Assembly (NCBI GenBank): GCA_024138025.1
Contig: JAMXBD010002813.1
Location: forward strand, 1-64,000
Direction of reading: 5' to 3'
DNA: 64,000 nt
Source: Combretum micranthum
Lineage: Eukaryota; Streptophyta; Magnoliopsida; Myrtales; Combretaceae
The number at the start of each line of letters is the position of its first letter. Positions within the stretch are counted from its first letter, which is position 1. The position numbers were made by a program, and so were the translations under genes. The notes below the pieces were generated by a model. That model made no database searches, had not been told where the DNA came from, and was given only the letters and a program-made list of their open reading frames with translations. This document shows positions 1-13,170 of this stretch, in pieces.

Positions 1-1046
1 GAAAAAGTATGAAAAATAACTATTAATATAATATTATTCTTGAAACTTTTATACTTAAACTTAAACTTATGTATTAATTATGATAGGAAATGATCAAAAT
101 GTATATGTATTATAACATTTTTTTAAGTATATATTTATTTTTAAATATATTTTTTTGTTTCAAAAAATATGATATCTAATAAATTATTTTAAAATATTTA
201 TTCTAATATATAAGTAATAATAATAGTAATAATAAAATTAATCATTTATCTATTTAGAACCCTACAAACTTTTTTTATCATATATATTTTTATTTAATTA
301 ATATAAAAAGGTTAAATGGATCAATTTGTCTTGTTTAATATATAAAAATATACAATTAATAATAAGTCAAAAAGTGAGTCAATCCATTTAACCTTCAAAC
401 CAAAGCAAGTTAAATCAGAATCAAGAAATTTTACTCCATTTTTAAAGTGGGACAAATTCATTCAACCCATTTTACATTAAAGAATGAAACAAACGGTGTT
501 GGTTTAAATAATAAAAATCGTTGATTACATATTAAATTTATCACTTCAAAATTGAAATACCAAATTAAATTTGATGCAAAGTACGGATACCGATTTAGCA
601 TTTTCCTCATATGAATGCTTAACCATATAAAAGAATTCTAATATTCCATTATAATCACCCAAAAGGAACTTTTTTAATCCGATGGAAACCAAAGAAGAAT
701 ACAAACATTAGCCTCATACGCCCACCATCTTTGAGAAGAATGCCAGAACAAAAGGGCTATTGGTTAAAGGGATTTACAGCACAACACAATAACATTTACC
801 ACAAAACTGAATGATTTTCGCGGCTCAAGGGAAAAGATCCCACTGTTTTCACACTCTCCACTTACAATGAACACATCCTATGTAGGATCTCGATGACTGC
901 AGCGAGAAGTTAACATCAGACTGACCTAATAATGTAGAGCTAAACATCAACTGTACAACCAAAAACAAATGGAGGCGAAACAGACAATGAGGATCATGCC
1001 TGAACTTCCGGGTGGGTGAATCCTTTTCACAGATGCAGCCATGTAT
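1..1046. other. AT-rich flank and 3' UTR region of the kinase gene
   Basis: No coding region is supported between 1 and about 700: the stretch is AT-rich with stops in all frames. The part from about 700 to 1046 lies directly downstream of the kinase stop codon on the minus strand. It is less AT-rich and probably contains the 3' untranslated region. I did not find a polyadenylation site that I would place with confidence. Confidence 0.5.
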
Positions 1047-3986
1047 TCACATTGCAAAAAGTGGAGAGGCAGAAGGCCTGGGGTAAGCACCAGCTGTTTT
1101 AGGAACATGCGTTGTACTTGGTCTACTAGATTTCAGTGCAGCCCCGGACCCGCCATGAGTATTTAGCTTTCTGTCTTTTTGAGTGCCTTTTCTTTTGGTC
1201 TTTGTTTCCAGCAGCTGCTCGAGGGCTGTTACTATTTCGTCCATAGTTGGCCTAACCTTAGGTTCTGCATTAATGCATTGAACTGCAAGCATAGCCACCT
1301 TGTGGGCTTGATCCATAGAATACTGGCCTTCGAGACGGGTATCCATGATGCGAAAGATCCTGCGCTTGTTTGAGAGGTAAGGTCTTGCCCACTCCACCAG
1401 GTTTTGTTGTCCAGTCGGCCTATTCTTGTCTATAGCTCGTCTTCCAGATAAAATTTCTAGGAGGACAACGCCAAAGCTATAGACATCACTCTTGGGAGTC
1501 AGGTGACCTGACAAAGGAATTCAAATAGGAATCAGACGGATTTGATGCACTTTCGTATAAACACTGGATTTGTTTTCACGGAACCTAAATGGATTCAATG
1601 TAGGATGCTGATAATGCTAAGATGAATTATTAGTTTATTACCCGTGGCAAGATATTCTGGAGCAGCATATCCAAAGGTTCCGATCACACGGGTAGAGACA
1701 TGGCTTTTGTCGTCAGTTGGCCCATCCCTAGCCAACCCAAAATCAGAAAGTTTTGCATTATAGCTCTGCAATAAAACCAGAAGGAATTTTGAGAGATAAA
1801 TTAGCATGTGTTCCACCAAGATTGGCAGTCAACAAGATCACACAATTACAGCAAACAGACACAGGATGGAATGATTCTGAAAAGACATACTGAATCTAGA
1901 AGAATATTGGATGTCTTGAAGTCACGATATATAACTTTTAGCTCTGCATTATGAAGAAAAGCAAGACCCTTAGCAGCACCAAGTGCAACTTTCATCCTCA
2001 AGTTCCACGAAAGTGGCTGGAAGTACGACCCTCCTAAGTTACAAAAACACACAAATTATCAAGCCAGACCCAACAAGCCTGTCAACAAATGATGGTAATT
2101 AAAATACCAAAAAAAGCAAAAAAAAGTAACAGAACCTACTTCTGAAAAGATGGTTTTCCATGCTGCCTCGGGTCATAAACTCGTAAACTAGAAGACGGTG
2201 ATCATCCTCTAAGCAAAATCCTATCAACCTCACGAGATTAGGATGATGCAACTGCCCAAGGTAATTGATTTCTGCCTGCATTTTTCAAAATCACGGCAAA
2301 TTGAATGCGATTGCAACTCTATATTACTAGTGAAACTGCATTGGTTTAAGTAATAATCCTTGGTTCTGCTTTTATCCACTTAACGTTTTTAGTGAAAATT
2401 TTCTCAAAGTGCTAAGAACTGAAGTATTACTCAGAGCATATCACGGTTTTAGGTTGAGTAAATGATACTTACCAACCATTCCCTATGACCCTGCAACCCT
2501 TCTTGGTTAAGTTTTTTCACAGCAATCACCATTCCAGTACCGGCCTTGGTAGCTGCAAGTGTTTGCTCGTCGATCCATCCCTTAAAAACTGAACCAAACC
2601 CACCCTCTCCAAGGACACTATCCGGTCGAAAGTTTCTTGTAGCCATCTTCAGTTCAGCAAAAGTGAAATTCTTTAAGTTGGAGCTTTGTAGGATTTCATC
2701 TTCACTCCGTGGAGTATGAGGCATCGAACACGATGATGAGTTCTTGCTGTTGGTACTTAAACCAGTCAAATTCAAATCATTCTCGTCGCGGCTTACAATT
2801 TTAGAGGTTACTCCTGCATTCAGCATTCCCAGAATCAGCTTTGCAAATCTTAGCAAAATAGGAAGAAAAGGAAACCATAAACATCATATGGAAAGTGAAT
2901 CCTTTTAATGCCTTTATTAAAATTCTTTGATTCCAGTCTAATAGTGGAGACATATTCAAGTTTATGCACCGCTCAAAGTAGATAAAACATCCTAATGGCG
3001 CGGCTACCATCGAAACCAAATGGATAAGATAATCAAATCATCAAAACAATAATCAAACAAGCCTTAAACTCATCCAAGTTTTATAATAATTAAATTCGGA
3101 GAGTCCTAGAGTAGCAACATTGTGTTTATTATTCTGCAGAAAAACATTTTCCAAACATTTTCGACATTGTGTAATCCACCTTAGAAATTATTTCAGGCTT
3201 TTCATAAAGAGATCATTATCTTCATCCTTCAGTAGCATTTTCCATGATTAGTAACCGCAACTACCGACACTTCCCACGAAAAGCACTTATCATCTGCTTC
3301 CCCTAATTCCTGCAATAATAATTAGTATACAACTAGACTCGATAAAAATCCCAATCCTTGTTTGGTTGTTCTCGTGTGCTTTTTTCAAAACATTTTCCCA
3401 TTGGCAACGGACAGCACAGGAATTTTTCCCTAGACGTGCATACCAAATGTGGTATAAGTGAATTGTGTCATCTGGTATTCCGTCCAGCATACTGTCCTGT
3501 TTCTCTAATCCTTATGATCAAATGCCTCCTTAAGAAGCGCAAAACTTTGATTACAACAGGAAAAAAAAAGTCCAACAAAAGTCTAGAAAACGCTAAACAC
3601 AAAAAAACGTAATGATTCATTGTACACATAAGCTGATAAAAGTCCATGCATGGCTTAAAAGATGGTTAATCTTGACCTTGCAGTATATCCCAAACTTAAT
3701 TATGATTTTTTTTTTTTTATGTTGACCAATGAAGAACTTTGCCATGACTTTACCCAAAAATAAATCATCATGAAAAGACCAAATAATAAAAGGGCAAAAA
3801 AAAAGACCAATATATATTTAAAAAAAAAAAAGAAATTATGATGAGCCAAAGGTATAATTAGTAATAAAGATGAAAAACTTTTTAATGGAGAAACTAAGCA
3901 GAGGGCTTCGTAAGAAGAAAGCATTAAGCAATACCTGTATGAGAAGGAGTATCAGCTTTGATTCTGTTACTCCAACAGACACCCAT
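1047..3986 (-). CDS. Receptor-like cytoplasmic kinase, subfamily VII (APK1/PBL-type Ser/Thr kinase), six exons
   Basis: Exons by GT..AG splice sites (minus strand): 3986-3935, 2813-2473, 2275-2140, 2033-1891, 1765-1642, 1507-1047. All phases join, giving 418 residues with stop TGA at 1049-1047. The N-terminus MGVCWSNR carries Gly2 and Cys4, the myristoylation and palmitoylation pattern that places RLCK-VII kinases at the plasma membrane. Kinase features seen: Gly loop [11 protein letters not shown] (about 86-96), AVK lysine (K117), alpha-C Glu in [19 protein letters not shown] with catalytic Asp214, SDFG (Asp232), [10 protein letters not shown] (about 253-262), then a Ser/Thr-rich tail. YRD-FK in place of HRD-LK is typical of RLCK-VII. 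Family members relay signals from pattern-recognition or hormone receptors; which pathway this one serves cannot be read from sequence. The gene looks intact and catalytically competent. Intron 1 is about 1.1 kb. No gene symbol is assigned because paralogues are numerous. Confidence 0.95.
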
Positions 3987-4500
3987 TTTGAGACACAAAA
4001 GTTCTAAAATTTCACACACCAACAACAACAAAAACAACCTTACAAAGAGCCACACGAGTAATATTCTCCTACAGATTCAAAGAACCAACTGATTGTAAAA
4101 AAAGAAAAAGACAAGACACCCGTGAACTCAAAAAAAAACACAGATCTCGTGCCCCAGAACAAAGATTTTTAACAAACAGCCCAAAAAAGGGGAAACAAAT
4201 TGCTACAAGTTGGAAAACTTGCAAACCAATAGGACTTGAGATACTGATTTCAAGAGTAGTAAGCAAATCTAGGGGTGTTCATAAACTTGCAATACAAGGT
4301 GGCGGTGGAGTAGGAAAAAATAAAAGAGAAAAATATTTTTGATGAAGCTAAGATAAAAACACATAATAGGATGTTGGTTTTTAATTCTTTGAGGCGAGGG
4401 GTAGGTGATGAAGATGAGAGTGGCTGTGGGGACGATAGGTGTTGTGTTTGTGTAGGCTGTAATGGAAAAGTACTACCCACATAATGAAAAAAGAAAAGAA
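3987..4500 (-). promoter_or_regulatory. Probable 5' leader and promoter region of the kinase gene
   Basis: This stretch lies immediately upstream of the kinase ATG. Read on the minus strand it is pyrimidine-rich with short CT and CA runs, typical of plant 5' leaders. No unambiguous TATA box or transcription start could be fixed. Beyond 4545 the sequence turns into a degraded MITE-like repeat. Confidence 0.35.
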
Positions 4501-4544
4501 AGAGGAGTTTTTATAATATCCGTTGATGACCAATCAGTCAATTA

Positions 4545-4680
4545 TTCAATTAATAAAATAAATATAATAATTAAAATATTAATTATTTTAATAATTTAGT
4601 TTTAATTAGATATGCATTAGCTATTAAATAGTAATAGAATTAATTTCGTTAAAATTGACGAAATAATTAAATCTCCAGAA
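4545..4680. repeat. Degenerate copy of the window's Mutator-like MITE family
   Basis: It shares the family core (run of 'aataaatataataattaaaatattaattattttaat', here at about 4553-4590) and the trailing 'cgttaaaattgacg' segment with better copies at 6604, 8467 and 41954. Its ends are eroded and no target duplication is visible. It lies in the upstream region of the kinase gene. Confidence 0.4.
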
Positions 4681-4875
4681 AGGAAGAGCGCAGAAAAGAG
4701 GTCTTTTGCACTTTGGAGCTTACTGCGTAGCCCTTTTGGACTGGTTTTTGTTTGGCATTTTGGCCAACCATGGACCGTTGACTCGTTTTAACTCCTTCCT
4801 TACTTTTCTTTTACTTTCCTTTTTTTTCCCTTTATTTTATCACACCTAATTGCTATCAGGGTAACGATACGGATA

Positions 4876-4904
4876 ATATATATATATATATATTATATAT
4901 ATAT
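4876..4904. repeat. AT dinucleotide microsatellite
   Basis: Nearly uninterrupted TA repeats with one phase slip. Upstream and downstream to about 6400 the DNA is AT-rich. It includes short 'tatcaattcaa' reiterations at 4920-4990 but no coding region. Confidence 0.9.
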
Positions 4905-4909
4905 GAGAT

Positions 4910-6409
4910 ATAGGTTTAGTAGTATCAATTCAATATCAATTCAGTATCAATTTAATGTCGATATTGATTTAATATTGACTCAATTTATAGTAAAACTGTC
5001 AGTTTTCATTAGTATCACATTAATATCGATTCGAAATCTGTTCAAATAAAGACCATAACTATCAATATATTTTAACTTGTGAATATAATATGTGAGTGGT
5101 AATTATTTTAAAAATTGCTCACTTAGTCCATGTATTGACGTTTGGTTGATAATTACACACTATTTATACATACATGTAGTGTATATTTCTATTTGTTTCA
5201 TCATATTTTAATCATTTTAGTATCATATTTTATTGTTTTTAGACAAATAAAATATTGTTAACCAAATAAATACGATACAAATATGATATGAATTTAATAC
5301 AAATAAATTACAGACAGACAAAAATATAATATCCAAACAAATAATTTTTCTCAAGTTTAACTTAGACCAACTTAGTTATCTTGAGATGCATCTATCTAAC
5401 CTTAAGTTTATCATGATTCAATGCGGTTTTTACCTATTAATTTTTTACTCTCCAATATGTACGGAATAAATTCTCAAACCAAATCTAACAAAGTTATTTT
5501 TTTAAGGTTAATTACAAAATATGACATGTCTTTTAACTAATTTACAAACACGTGATTTATGTTAATTTTTTTACAAATAGTTAAATCAAGTTTTATACAA
5601 AAGTGTCAATATTGTTTAATAATTTTAGAATGACACATGTTATTTTTTATTGATCATAAAAATTAATTTTATATTTTTTTCAATTTTCTCAATTTTAAAA
5701 AATAATTTTTTATATTTTATTTATTTAATTTTATGTAGTAATATTTTCATTAAATTAATTTTTTTACCAATAATATTTTAACATATATCTATCTAATAGT
5801 AATTAATTTTAATAATACTTTTGTATTAAAACTCGAGTTACCTATATATCAAAAAATTAAAATTATATATTTGTAAATTGATTAAAAAACAAATCATGTT
5901 TTTATAATTATTTTTTTTTATTTATTCACAAACAAAGTATAACATCGTATAAAATTACTATTAATGCCTGGTGCGTCAACAATAAGACATTATAGCCTAA
6001 CCATATTACTATGGTCTTACAAATAAAATGTATTGGATTCGATTTCAGCTTTTGATCTTAACGAGAAAAATAAAAGGGAAAAAGAAAAAGAAAAAAGGAC
6101 AAAGATAAAGTGTGATGCGCAATGAAAATAAAAGCTACCACAAAAGTTGGCAAATTTTCTAATTTCTACACCGTCGGTGGAGACTGGAGTTTAAGCTCCT
6201 TACATAAAGTAGGGCCTTTATTAGGATTAAATTTTTAATTATTTACCAAATAAAGGATATATTTTAAATTTTGAACGACCATTAAAGAATTTTATGAGTA
6301 CAAACGTTAAAGTCTTAAGAAATGTTCTTCTATAAGTTATTCTATAAAATTAAATCTATAATTATTCTATATTGTAGACTAAGATCACTTTTTTAAACTT
6401 TTAAAACCG
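4910..6409. other. Gene-free AT-rich intergenic sequence
   Basis: All frames are closed by frequent stops and no recognisable protein remnant, RNA gene or element boundary was found. Short purine-rich (about 6065-6105) and poly-T tracts occur. Confidence 0.5.
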
Positions 6410-6570
6410 TCTAATCAACCATTTAATCGTTATTAAAATAAATATAGTAATTATAATTTTGACTATTTTAATGATTCGATCACTGTTGAATATGGTATAA
6501 GCCTTTAGAGTGACCAGACTGGTCCAGTAAAAATTAATGACGAAACCATCGAATTTACAAATTGTTAACA
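6410..6570. repeat. Mutator-like MITE copy (eroded ends)
   Basis: It carries the family core: 'accatttaatcgtt', 'ttttgactattttaatgattcgatcac', 'tatggtataagc' and 'aaaattaatgacg'. It is close to and parallel with the next copy at 6604-6780, so the two lie in near-tandem arrangement. Confidence 0.5.
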
Positions 6571-6603
6571 TTAGAGAGTATTTCTTCTGTCATTATTTTA
6601 TTA

Positions 6604-6780
6604 GGAAGCTTCTATGGTCCCATGAACAGATTATTCAATCAATTATTTAATCGTTAAAATAATTATAGTAATTAGAATATTGACTATTTTAATGATTCGA
6701 TCATGATTGATATAGTGTGAATTGTTCGATGATAACGGGATTGGTTCCGTTAAAATTAATGACAAGACCATAAAATTTCT
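6604..6780. mobile_element. Mutator-like MITE copy with recognisable terminal inverted repeats
   Basis: The left end GGAAGCTTCTATGGTCCC is an imperfect inverted match to the right end, which reads AGAAATTTTATGGTCTTG on the other strand. The internal core matches the other family copies. The flanking 9-mers are only partly alike, so this target duplication has decayed. Confidence 0.55.
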
Positions 6781-7097
6781 ATTCAATAAGCTTTTAATTA
6801 ATTTCACTTTTATTAGCATGATATTTAAATATTAACAAGCCAACGAAGCACCCACGATGCGTGTACAAATAAAACAACCAACATATATAAATTAAATAGA
6901 TATATTATTTTGACTGGAAGATGACAACCTTAATTAGCCTTATAAATTAGGAAATTAATTACAAATCATAATTATAATTATATTTTCCACTGGTAACTTC
7001 TCCATGCTGGGTAACTATCATACATAAATATAACATATGAGGTTTAGATCGGTATATAAAGATATACGCTTAGGCTAAAAATGAAAAAAAATCTATA

Positions 7098-7490
7098 TCT
7101 ATTCAACCCTTATTTCATTTTATTCAAACCCTATTTAATTTCATGATTTCAAAGATACAAAAAATTTTTAACGTCCATATGCTAACAAAGGAAAAGACTA
7201 TATTTAGTCAATCCCTATTTAATTATATTCAAACCCTATTTAATTTTATGATTTTAGGGATAGCAAAAATATTTTACGCGAAAAATGCAATGTCTATTCA
7301 ACTCCTATTTAATTCTATTCAAATTCTATTTAATTTTATAATTTTAAGAATACCAAAAATATTTTACGCCCATATGCTAAAAAAGGAAATGACTATGTCT
7401 ATTCAATTCTTATTTAATTATATTTAAATCATATTCAATTTTCATGATTTCAAGGATATGAAAAATGTTTTATGTACATATACTAAAAAC
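7098..7490. repeat. Tandem repeat, about four units of 90-107 bp
   Basis: Units begin near 7098, 7205, 7293 and 7398, each with a variant of 'tctattcaacycctatttaatt', then 'catgatttcaaggatay', 'aaaatattttacg', 'ccatatgctaa' and 'aaaggaaa'. Period differences reflect indels. A 94-codon open frame across it (7143-7427) is only the repeat read in phase, since the segments repeat in the translation, and it is not a gene. Confidence 0.75.
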
Positions 7491-8466
7491 ATTATATTAA
7501 TAAATATTTATACTAAAAATATTTACATTAAAAACATCAAAGAAATGATTTTACTTTAATAGTATGGATACATAATTACAAATAGATTTTCTTATTAGTT
7601 TATACTTATATGTCTACTGGGTAATATTAGTAAGTGGGATCGGGGCAAGAAGACGGATGAAACTGCAAATCACATTGTAAATTCAGTTGTTTTTCAAAAG
7701 CATTTAGTTCATGGTTTCGTTTGGTAAAGCGAACCGAATTGGTAATGTTTAAAAATAAAAAGAAAAAACAAAAACTATCAATATTTAATGAATATTTTAG
7801 GGTGAAAACATCGGTACCAATTTTAAAAAAAAATTATAAAACTACAAATTAAAGAAAAAAATTATCCAATTACCATCACTTTGTTGCATGTAAAATATGC
7901 AATACCAATATTTGCATAGGTCCTGAATATCTAACACATGATATGGCAATTTTGTCTAAATATGTATGCATGTTAGTTATGTAAATATACATGAATATGT
8001 ATCACACTTTAGAAATGCAATACACGCGTATTATATAATTATGTTTATCCAAATTATATTTATATATATTTTTAAATGGCTAAAATAAGAAATAATCTCA
8101 AAAACTTACGCTACTTTCACATTTTTTGTTTATTGATTTGTAGTTTTACAATAAATTAGTGTTTATCTTAAATATAAATCACCTTATTGGTTACAATGTT
8201 CAGTGTTCATTCAATTATAAAATTAGGTATTACTTAAGATATTATTGGCAACCACTCTTATTAATGGAATGTTCAAATGTGGAAGATGATGAGGAGAGGA
8301 CTATTCTTGTTAACAAATCTTTATGATTTGTGATAAATTGATAATGGTTCAAATTGCCAACCAAATCTCACTTCACCGGATAATTTTCTTATTTGAAAAT
8401 ATTATCAATTAAATTGTATAATTAGGTTAAAAAAAAAAACCATAAATCATGACTTCAATTAATTTA

Positions 8467-8628
8467 AAAGGTAGACATTCAATCAATCATCTAACCATTA
8501 AAATAAATATAATAATTAAAATATTAATTATTTTAATGATTCGATAACGGTTTAATATGGTATAAGCTGCTGAATTGTGATGAGACCGGTCTCGTTAAAA
8601 TTAATAACGGAGCAATAAAATTTCCCTA
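8467..8628. mobile_element. Mutator-like MITE copy
   Basis: It has the internal family core and right-hand end ('acggagcaataaaatttcc'). The left terminus is eroded. Neighbouring DNA (7491-8466 and 8629-10969) is AT-rich with no supported gene. Confidence 0.5.
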
Positions 8629-8639
8629 ATAAAGAAGAG

Positions 8640-10969
8640 CTTTTTCAATCTTTCAAATTTTTATTCTTTCCATAAATATGATCAACTCTAAACAAAATCA
8701 TATCCATATTTTCGCTTAATTAATGCCTTGGAGCTGGAAATCATCATGCATCGAGGTAATTTTTGCATTACAACTATTGCGTGCAAAAGTAATAAATATA
8801 TTATCATGTTTGATCCTTCGAATTCGCGATACCTCATCGCACTGTTATATGTTTTTTCAATTGAAAATTTAATAAAATTAAACAATAAATTAAATGAATA
8901 TACCAATATTTAAGAAAAAATTCATTTCAAATCATAACATTTAAAAAATCATGCTACCATTGACATGTTAACAGGAGTATTTTAAATGGTTTATTTATAT
9001 CATCACATTTAAAAAAATGAGTTAATTTGAGATACAATTAACACGTGTTATAGTGTGGTAAATATTCGAAGTTTAATTAAAATGATAATCCAATTTCCTA
9101 AGGTTAAACAAGTGATTTGAAATGTAATTTAACAAACAAGCAATAAGATGTTGGCATGTTGCCATCTAATAAGAAAATATACAGTTGAAACACCTTTAAT
9201 AATTTAAAGTGCATAATCTTTTCCCCGAAAAACAGAAAATAGAACATGTAATTTACAGTAAACGCAAGGCCATCTTATGACTATTACTTTATCGTATGTG
9301 TGCGTGTTTGTTTTATTATTATTATTTTTTTAAAATATCATGCGTTGGAATGAAAAATGAGTCAAATGACTTTATGATATTGGGAGCCACTTTTAAAAGT
9401 CTCCTTCAAATTCCAAAGACGGCAGATTCCATTCGATTTAATTTCATTCCATTTTTATTTTCATTATTGATGCATACTTTAATTGCATCATATAATTACA
9501 ATTTATATTTATTATGGAAACTTTTACCTTGCTAATCTAAATATAAAGTAATCGATATATTAAGTTATATATAACAATTAATGTATTAAATATTCTAATG
9601 CTGCAATAATGGTTAAATATTAATTTAAGCTATTAAAGTAATTCAGTCCCATTATTATAGAATTTTTCATTTATTTTTAAAAACTTTTTTAATAAATATA
9701 TTCTATACATATTTTATTCCAAATACTACCAAATAAAAGAATTAACCATTTTGAAACTTGTTTCATTTTAATCCTTTCCATTTTAACACTGTACTTGGTA
9801 TCTTAGAATTATGAAGGAATTATTAGGAAGGAGAAAATAAGAGGGATTACATTTATTCATTTATTTGTTTCGAAACAGAAACATAGGGGGAGAATACATG
9901 GTTGTAATATTTTTTATGATTCTCACCATATTTTTATCTTCTCAAGAATAGAGAGAATAAGAGGGGAAGGGGAAAAAAATTTAAATTATCCATATATCCT
10001 TTTTTTAATTATTTATTATTTCTTAAGGGCATATTAATAATTTAATTTTATATTTTATTTTATCTTTTATAATAATTAACAATCAATTTATTTCTCTCCC
10101 CTTCAATATTCAAAGAAAAAAATTAAATTCTCTAAGTGGAAAAGGCTCTCGTAAGTTATTTTTAGGAACATTCGCCAGAATTTAAGCTCTAGACATTTGT
10201 TTTCCTTTTTTCCCCTGGCTCTTCTATTATTCCTTTTTTTTGGCCCTAATGTCCATAAAAGGTTTTTACTTATGGAAGTTATTGAAAATAAAAACACAAA
10301 CATAATGCGTCCAAACCAAGAGATAGGTTGAAAAGTCCAATCTCAAATGGACCCGATCTTTAACATTAAATAAAGTTTCGACGATTCAGGAATAAAAAGA
10401 AAAAAATTAAATGTAATAAGGGGGAAAAAACTTATATTTTGAGTAAGCAAATCCTATGCAAGTGATAAGAAAGATAAAACTCAAAAGTTAAACATTCCTT
10501 CAACTAATGTACTGTCTATTTAAAAAAAATCAGAATATAAATAATAGCTACAGGATTGAAATAAATAATAATATATCGGAAAGAAAAAAAAATTGGATAA
10601 AATATTGCAAATCAAATATGATACCAGTAGAAATATCAGAAAATGAAATAATTGATAAATAGTATGTAACTAGAATTTATTGTGCCTTTGATAATAGAGT
10701 TTTTATGTTTTTTATTTTTTTTTTAAATTAGTTCAATACTCGACCAAACCATCCAACCTATCATCCAATCATTGAAATTAATATAGAAATTGATGTGGCA
10801 AACACTTTAATAATCCAATCAAAGTTGGTTACGTACCTTAACCATGCAATAGCATAAGACACTCCCTTAAAAAGACAACAAAATTATAGAATTTTCCCAA
10901 CTTCGACATTAAAAATCCTAAAAGTTTGAAGACTTTCAATAATTCTTTTTGTTAGGATAAGTGTCGCAT
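8640..10969. other. Gene-free AT-rich intergenic sequence
   Basis: No frame gives a protein I recognise. The short open frames here are low-complexity Phe/Ile/Lys/Asn translations. Nothing else is supported. Confidence 0.5.
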
Positions 10970-12129
10970 TTATAACTCGTTCACTCGAAGGGAATAGTTA
11001 TTCGTTCCCTCCACATTCTATGTATAACGAATTACTACTGTATAAACATAAATTGCAATTGAATGGTTTATTTCTAATTTAAGTCATAAATACGCATTGA
11101 AATACCCCAAATATTCACTAGATTAGAAATTGAGTTTAGATAGATTAAATGAATCAAATGAATTATAGGACTTAATTAGACAAGTTGGCTTAATTTAATT
11201 AGCTAATAATTAAGTTGGTTTTGAGATTTGAAATTCCTCAAATCCCTAAACATGTTCTAAAAATGTTTAGAGGATTCCTAAACATTCAATTTAGACCAAA
11301 AATACTAATTCCTAAATCTCAGTAAAATTTGAGTTCATTTGCTTGAATAAAAATATCAGTTCTTAAACCCGAACTCAAATTAAATATCTTTGTATCCAAA
11401 ATAAATTCCTAAATTAAGTTCTTATTATAAGTTCTTAATTTGTAACCTATCGGTTCTAAAATCTTCTAAATACTTATGGAACTATAGATATTGATCTGGT
11501 AGTTCTAAATCTAATACGTTATTTTGAAAATATATTTATATTTATCTTTTCTATTTTATATTTCTTTTGTTGCCTGCCTTTTTCTCTCTCTCTCTCTTTT
11601 CTTCTTATTCTTTTTCCGTATCCATTTCTTCTTCTCCTCCTTTCCTTTTTTCTTTTCTCTCAAATTCTTCTCTTCAAATCTCAAATTCAAGATGGAATAA
11701 AAGAGAATCAAGTTAGAAATGGGGATTTGAGAAGGAAATCAAGCTAGAAGTATAAAGAAAACTCAAGTGTGCATGTGTTCTTAGATAGATAAGTTTTCTA
11801 TTTCAATTCATCTTTTACTTTAATTGTTCTTTATATGTTTATATGATGTATGGATGCTATAAATAAGTTAAAAGCGCTGTTTATATATTATTTATTGGAT
11901 TCATGGTTGATGGGAGTTGGGATTGTGATGATGAAAATGATGAATTGAGAATAGAGTTTGATGGAGTTGTTGGAAGTGTTGAAGCGTTTGAGTTGTTTAA
12001 AATGATATTTGAAGTGTTTGATATGTTGAAAGTAAAGTATATTCATGTTTGAAGTTGTATACGTGTTTAAAAATGATGTTTGAAGTTGATAAAAATGTTT
12101 TCAAAAGTCGTTTTTCAAAAGAGCACGGG

Positions 12130-12310
12130 CTGTCAAAAAGACATTTTTGTGACAAGCCATGTCACAAAGCATGTCAAAGGCTTTTTCTTTGTAATTTTAA
12201 GTGACATTTAGAGACATGGCCTGTCCCAAGTCGTGTCGTTGGCTGTGGTGACATTGCCAGGTTGACATTTTGGAGACATGACTTGTCCCTTGGCCGTGTC
12301 CTTTGAAAAG
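12130..12310. repeat. Reiterated palindrome-like motif within the putative LTR
   Basis: Variants of 'acatgrcytgtcccwwg' and 'gccatgtcacaaagcatgtc' recur at least five times in about 180 bp in both orientations. This kind of reiteration is common in U3 regions of plant LTRs. Confidence 0.5.
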
Positions 12311-12707
12311 TTGAATTTCCAGATTTGACATATTTTCGTGTTTTGGCCATAACTTTTTCATACGACCTCCGATTGAGGTGATTCAAGTTGCTATAAAAAG
12401 CTTAAAAAGAGATCTACAACTTTCAAGTTTTGAGTTTTTACAAATTCAAAATGTATCGATGCTTAAATTTTGATTCTTTCCAGCTGCAACACTTTTCAAA
12501 ACAAAGTCAAAACTTGTTTTTGTTTGTTAAATGTGTTTTGCTTAGGAAATGGATCTTTTTGAGATAAAATGAGATAGATAAGTGATATTTGATGTGTTGA
12601 GTGAATCAATTCATGTAATTAAACATGGGGTAAGTAGATTTATAGATTTAACAAATAATTAGATTAAATCTAGAAGTTAGTTATAAAATGAACTTAGTTA
12701 ACAAACT

Positions 12708-13170
12708 TAAGTTCAACTTGATTAAATAGACTTGAATGAGTTAAAATGAATTAGATTGAGTTAGTTTAACTATCTTTGACTTAGTTTTGAACTAAATGAT
12801 TAAGGTTAATTAATTTATCTAAGTTTAAGTCAAGGTGAGTTCAAGTTGGCATAGATTCCACATGTATAATGAATTAGTAATGAATCTAAGTTCAACTTGA
12901 CTAAATGAGCTTGAATTAGCTAAAAGGAATTAGATTACTTAAGTTAATCAACTTGAACTAGTTTTAGATTAAATGATTACTTCTAATGAGTTTGACTTAA
13001 TGAACTCAATTAAACTAAAATGAATAGATTTCTTAAGCTTAATCCACTTGGCTTGGCTTTTGAATTAAATGGCTAAGGTTAATCAATTTGACTTGGTAAA
13101 TGGCTTAAATGACTAATTCTAATCAATTTGACTAAGGTTAAGCTAAAATGGGATAATAGCTATTAATTAG
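12708..13170. repeat. Degenerate tandem repeat, period about 180 bp
   Basis: Segments starting at 12711 and 12890 ('gttcaacttgaytaaat' then 'gacttgaat..gttaaaatgaattagattr') repeat with about 179 bp spacing. A third truncated unit begins near 13005. They lie within the putative LTR. Confidence 0.5.

Noticed and set aside
7143..7427. 94-codon open frame
   Set aside because: It is the translation of a 90-107-bp tandem repeat with repeated peptide segments, not a gene.
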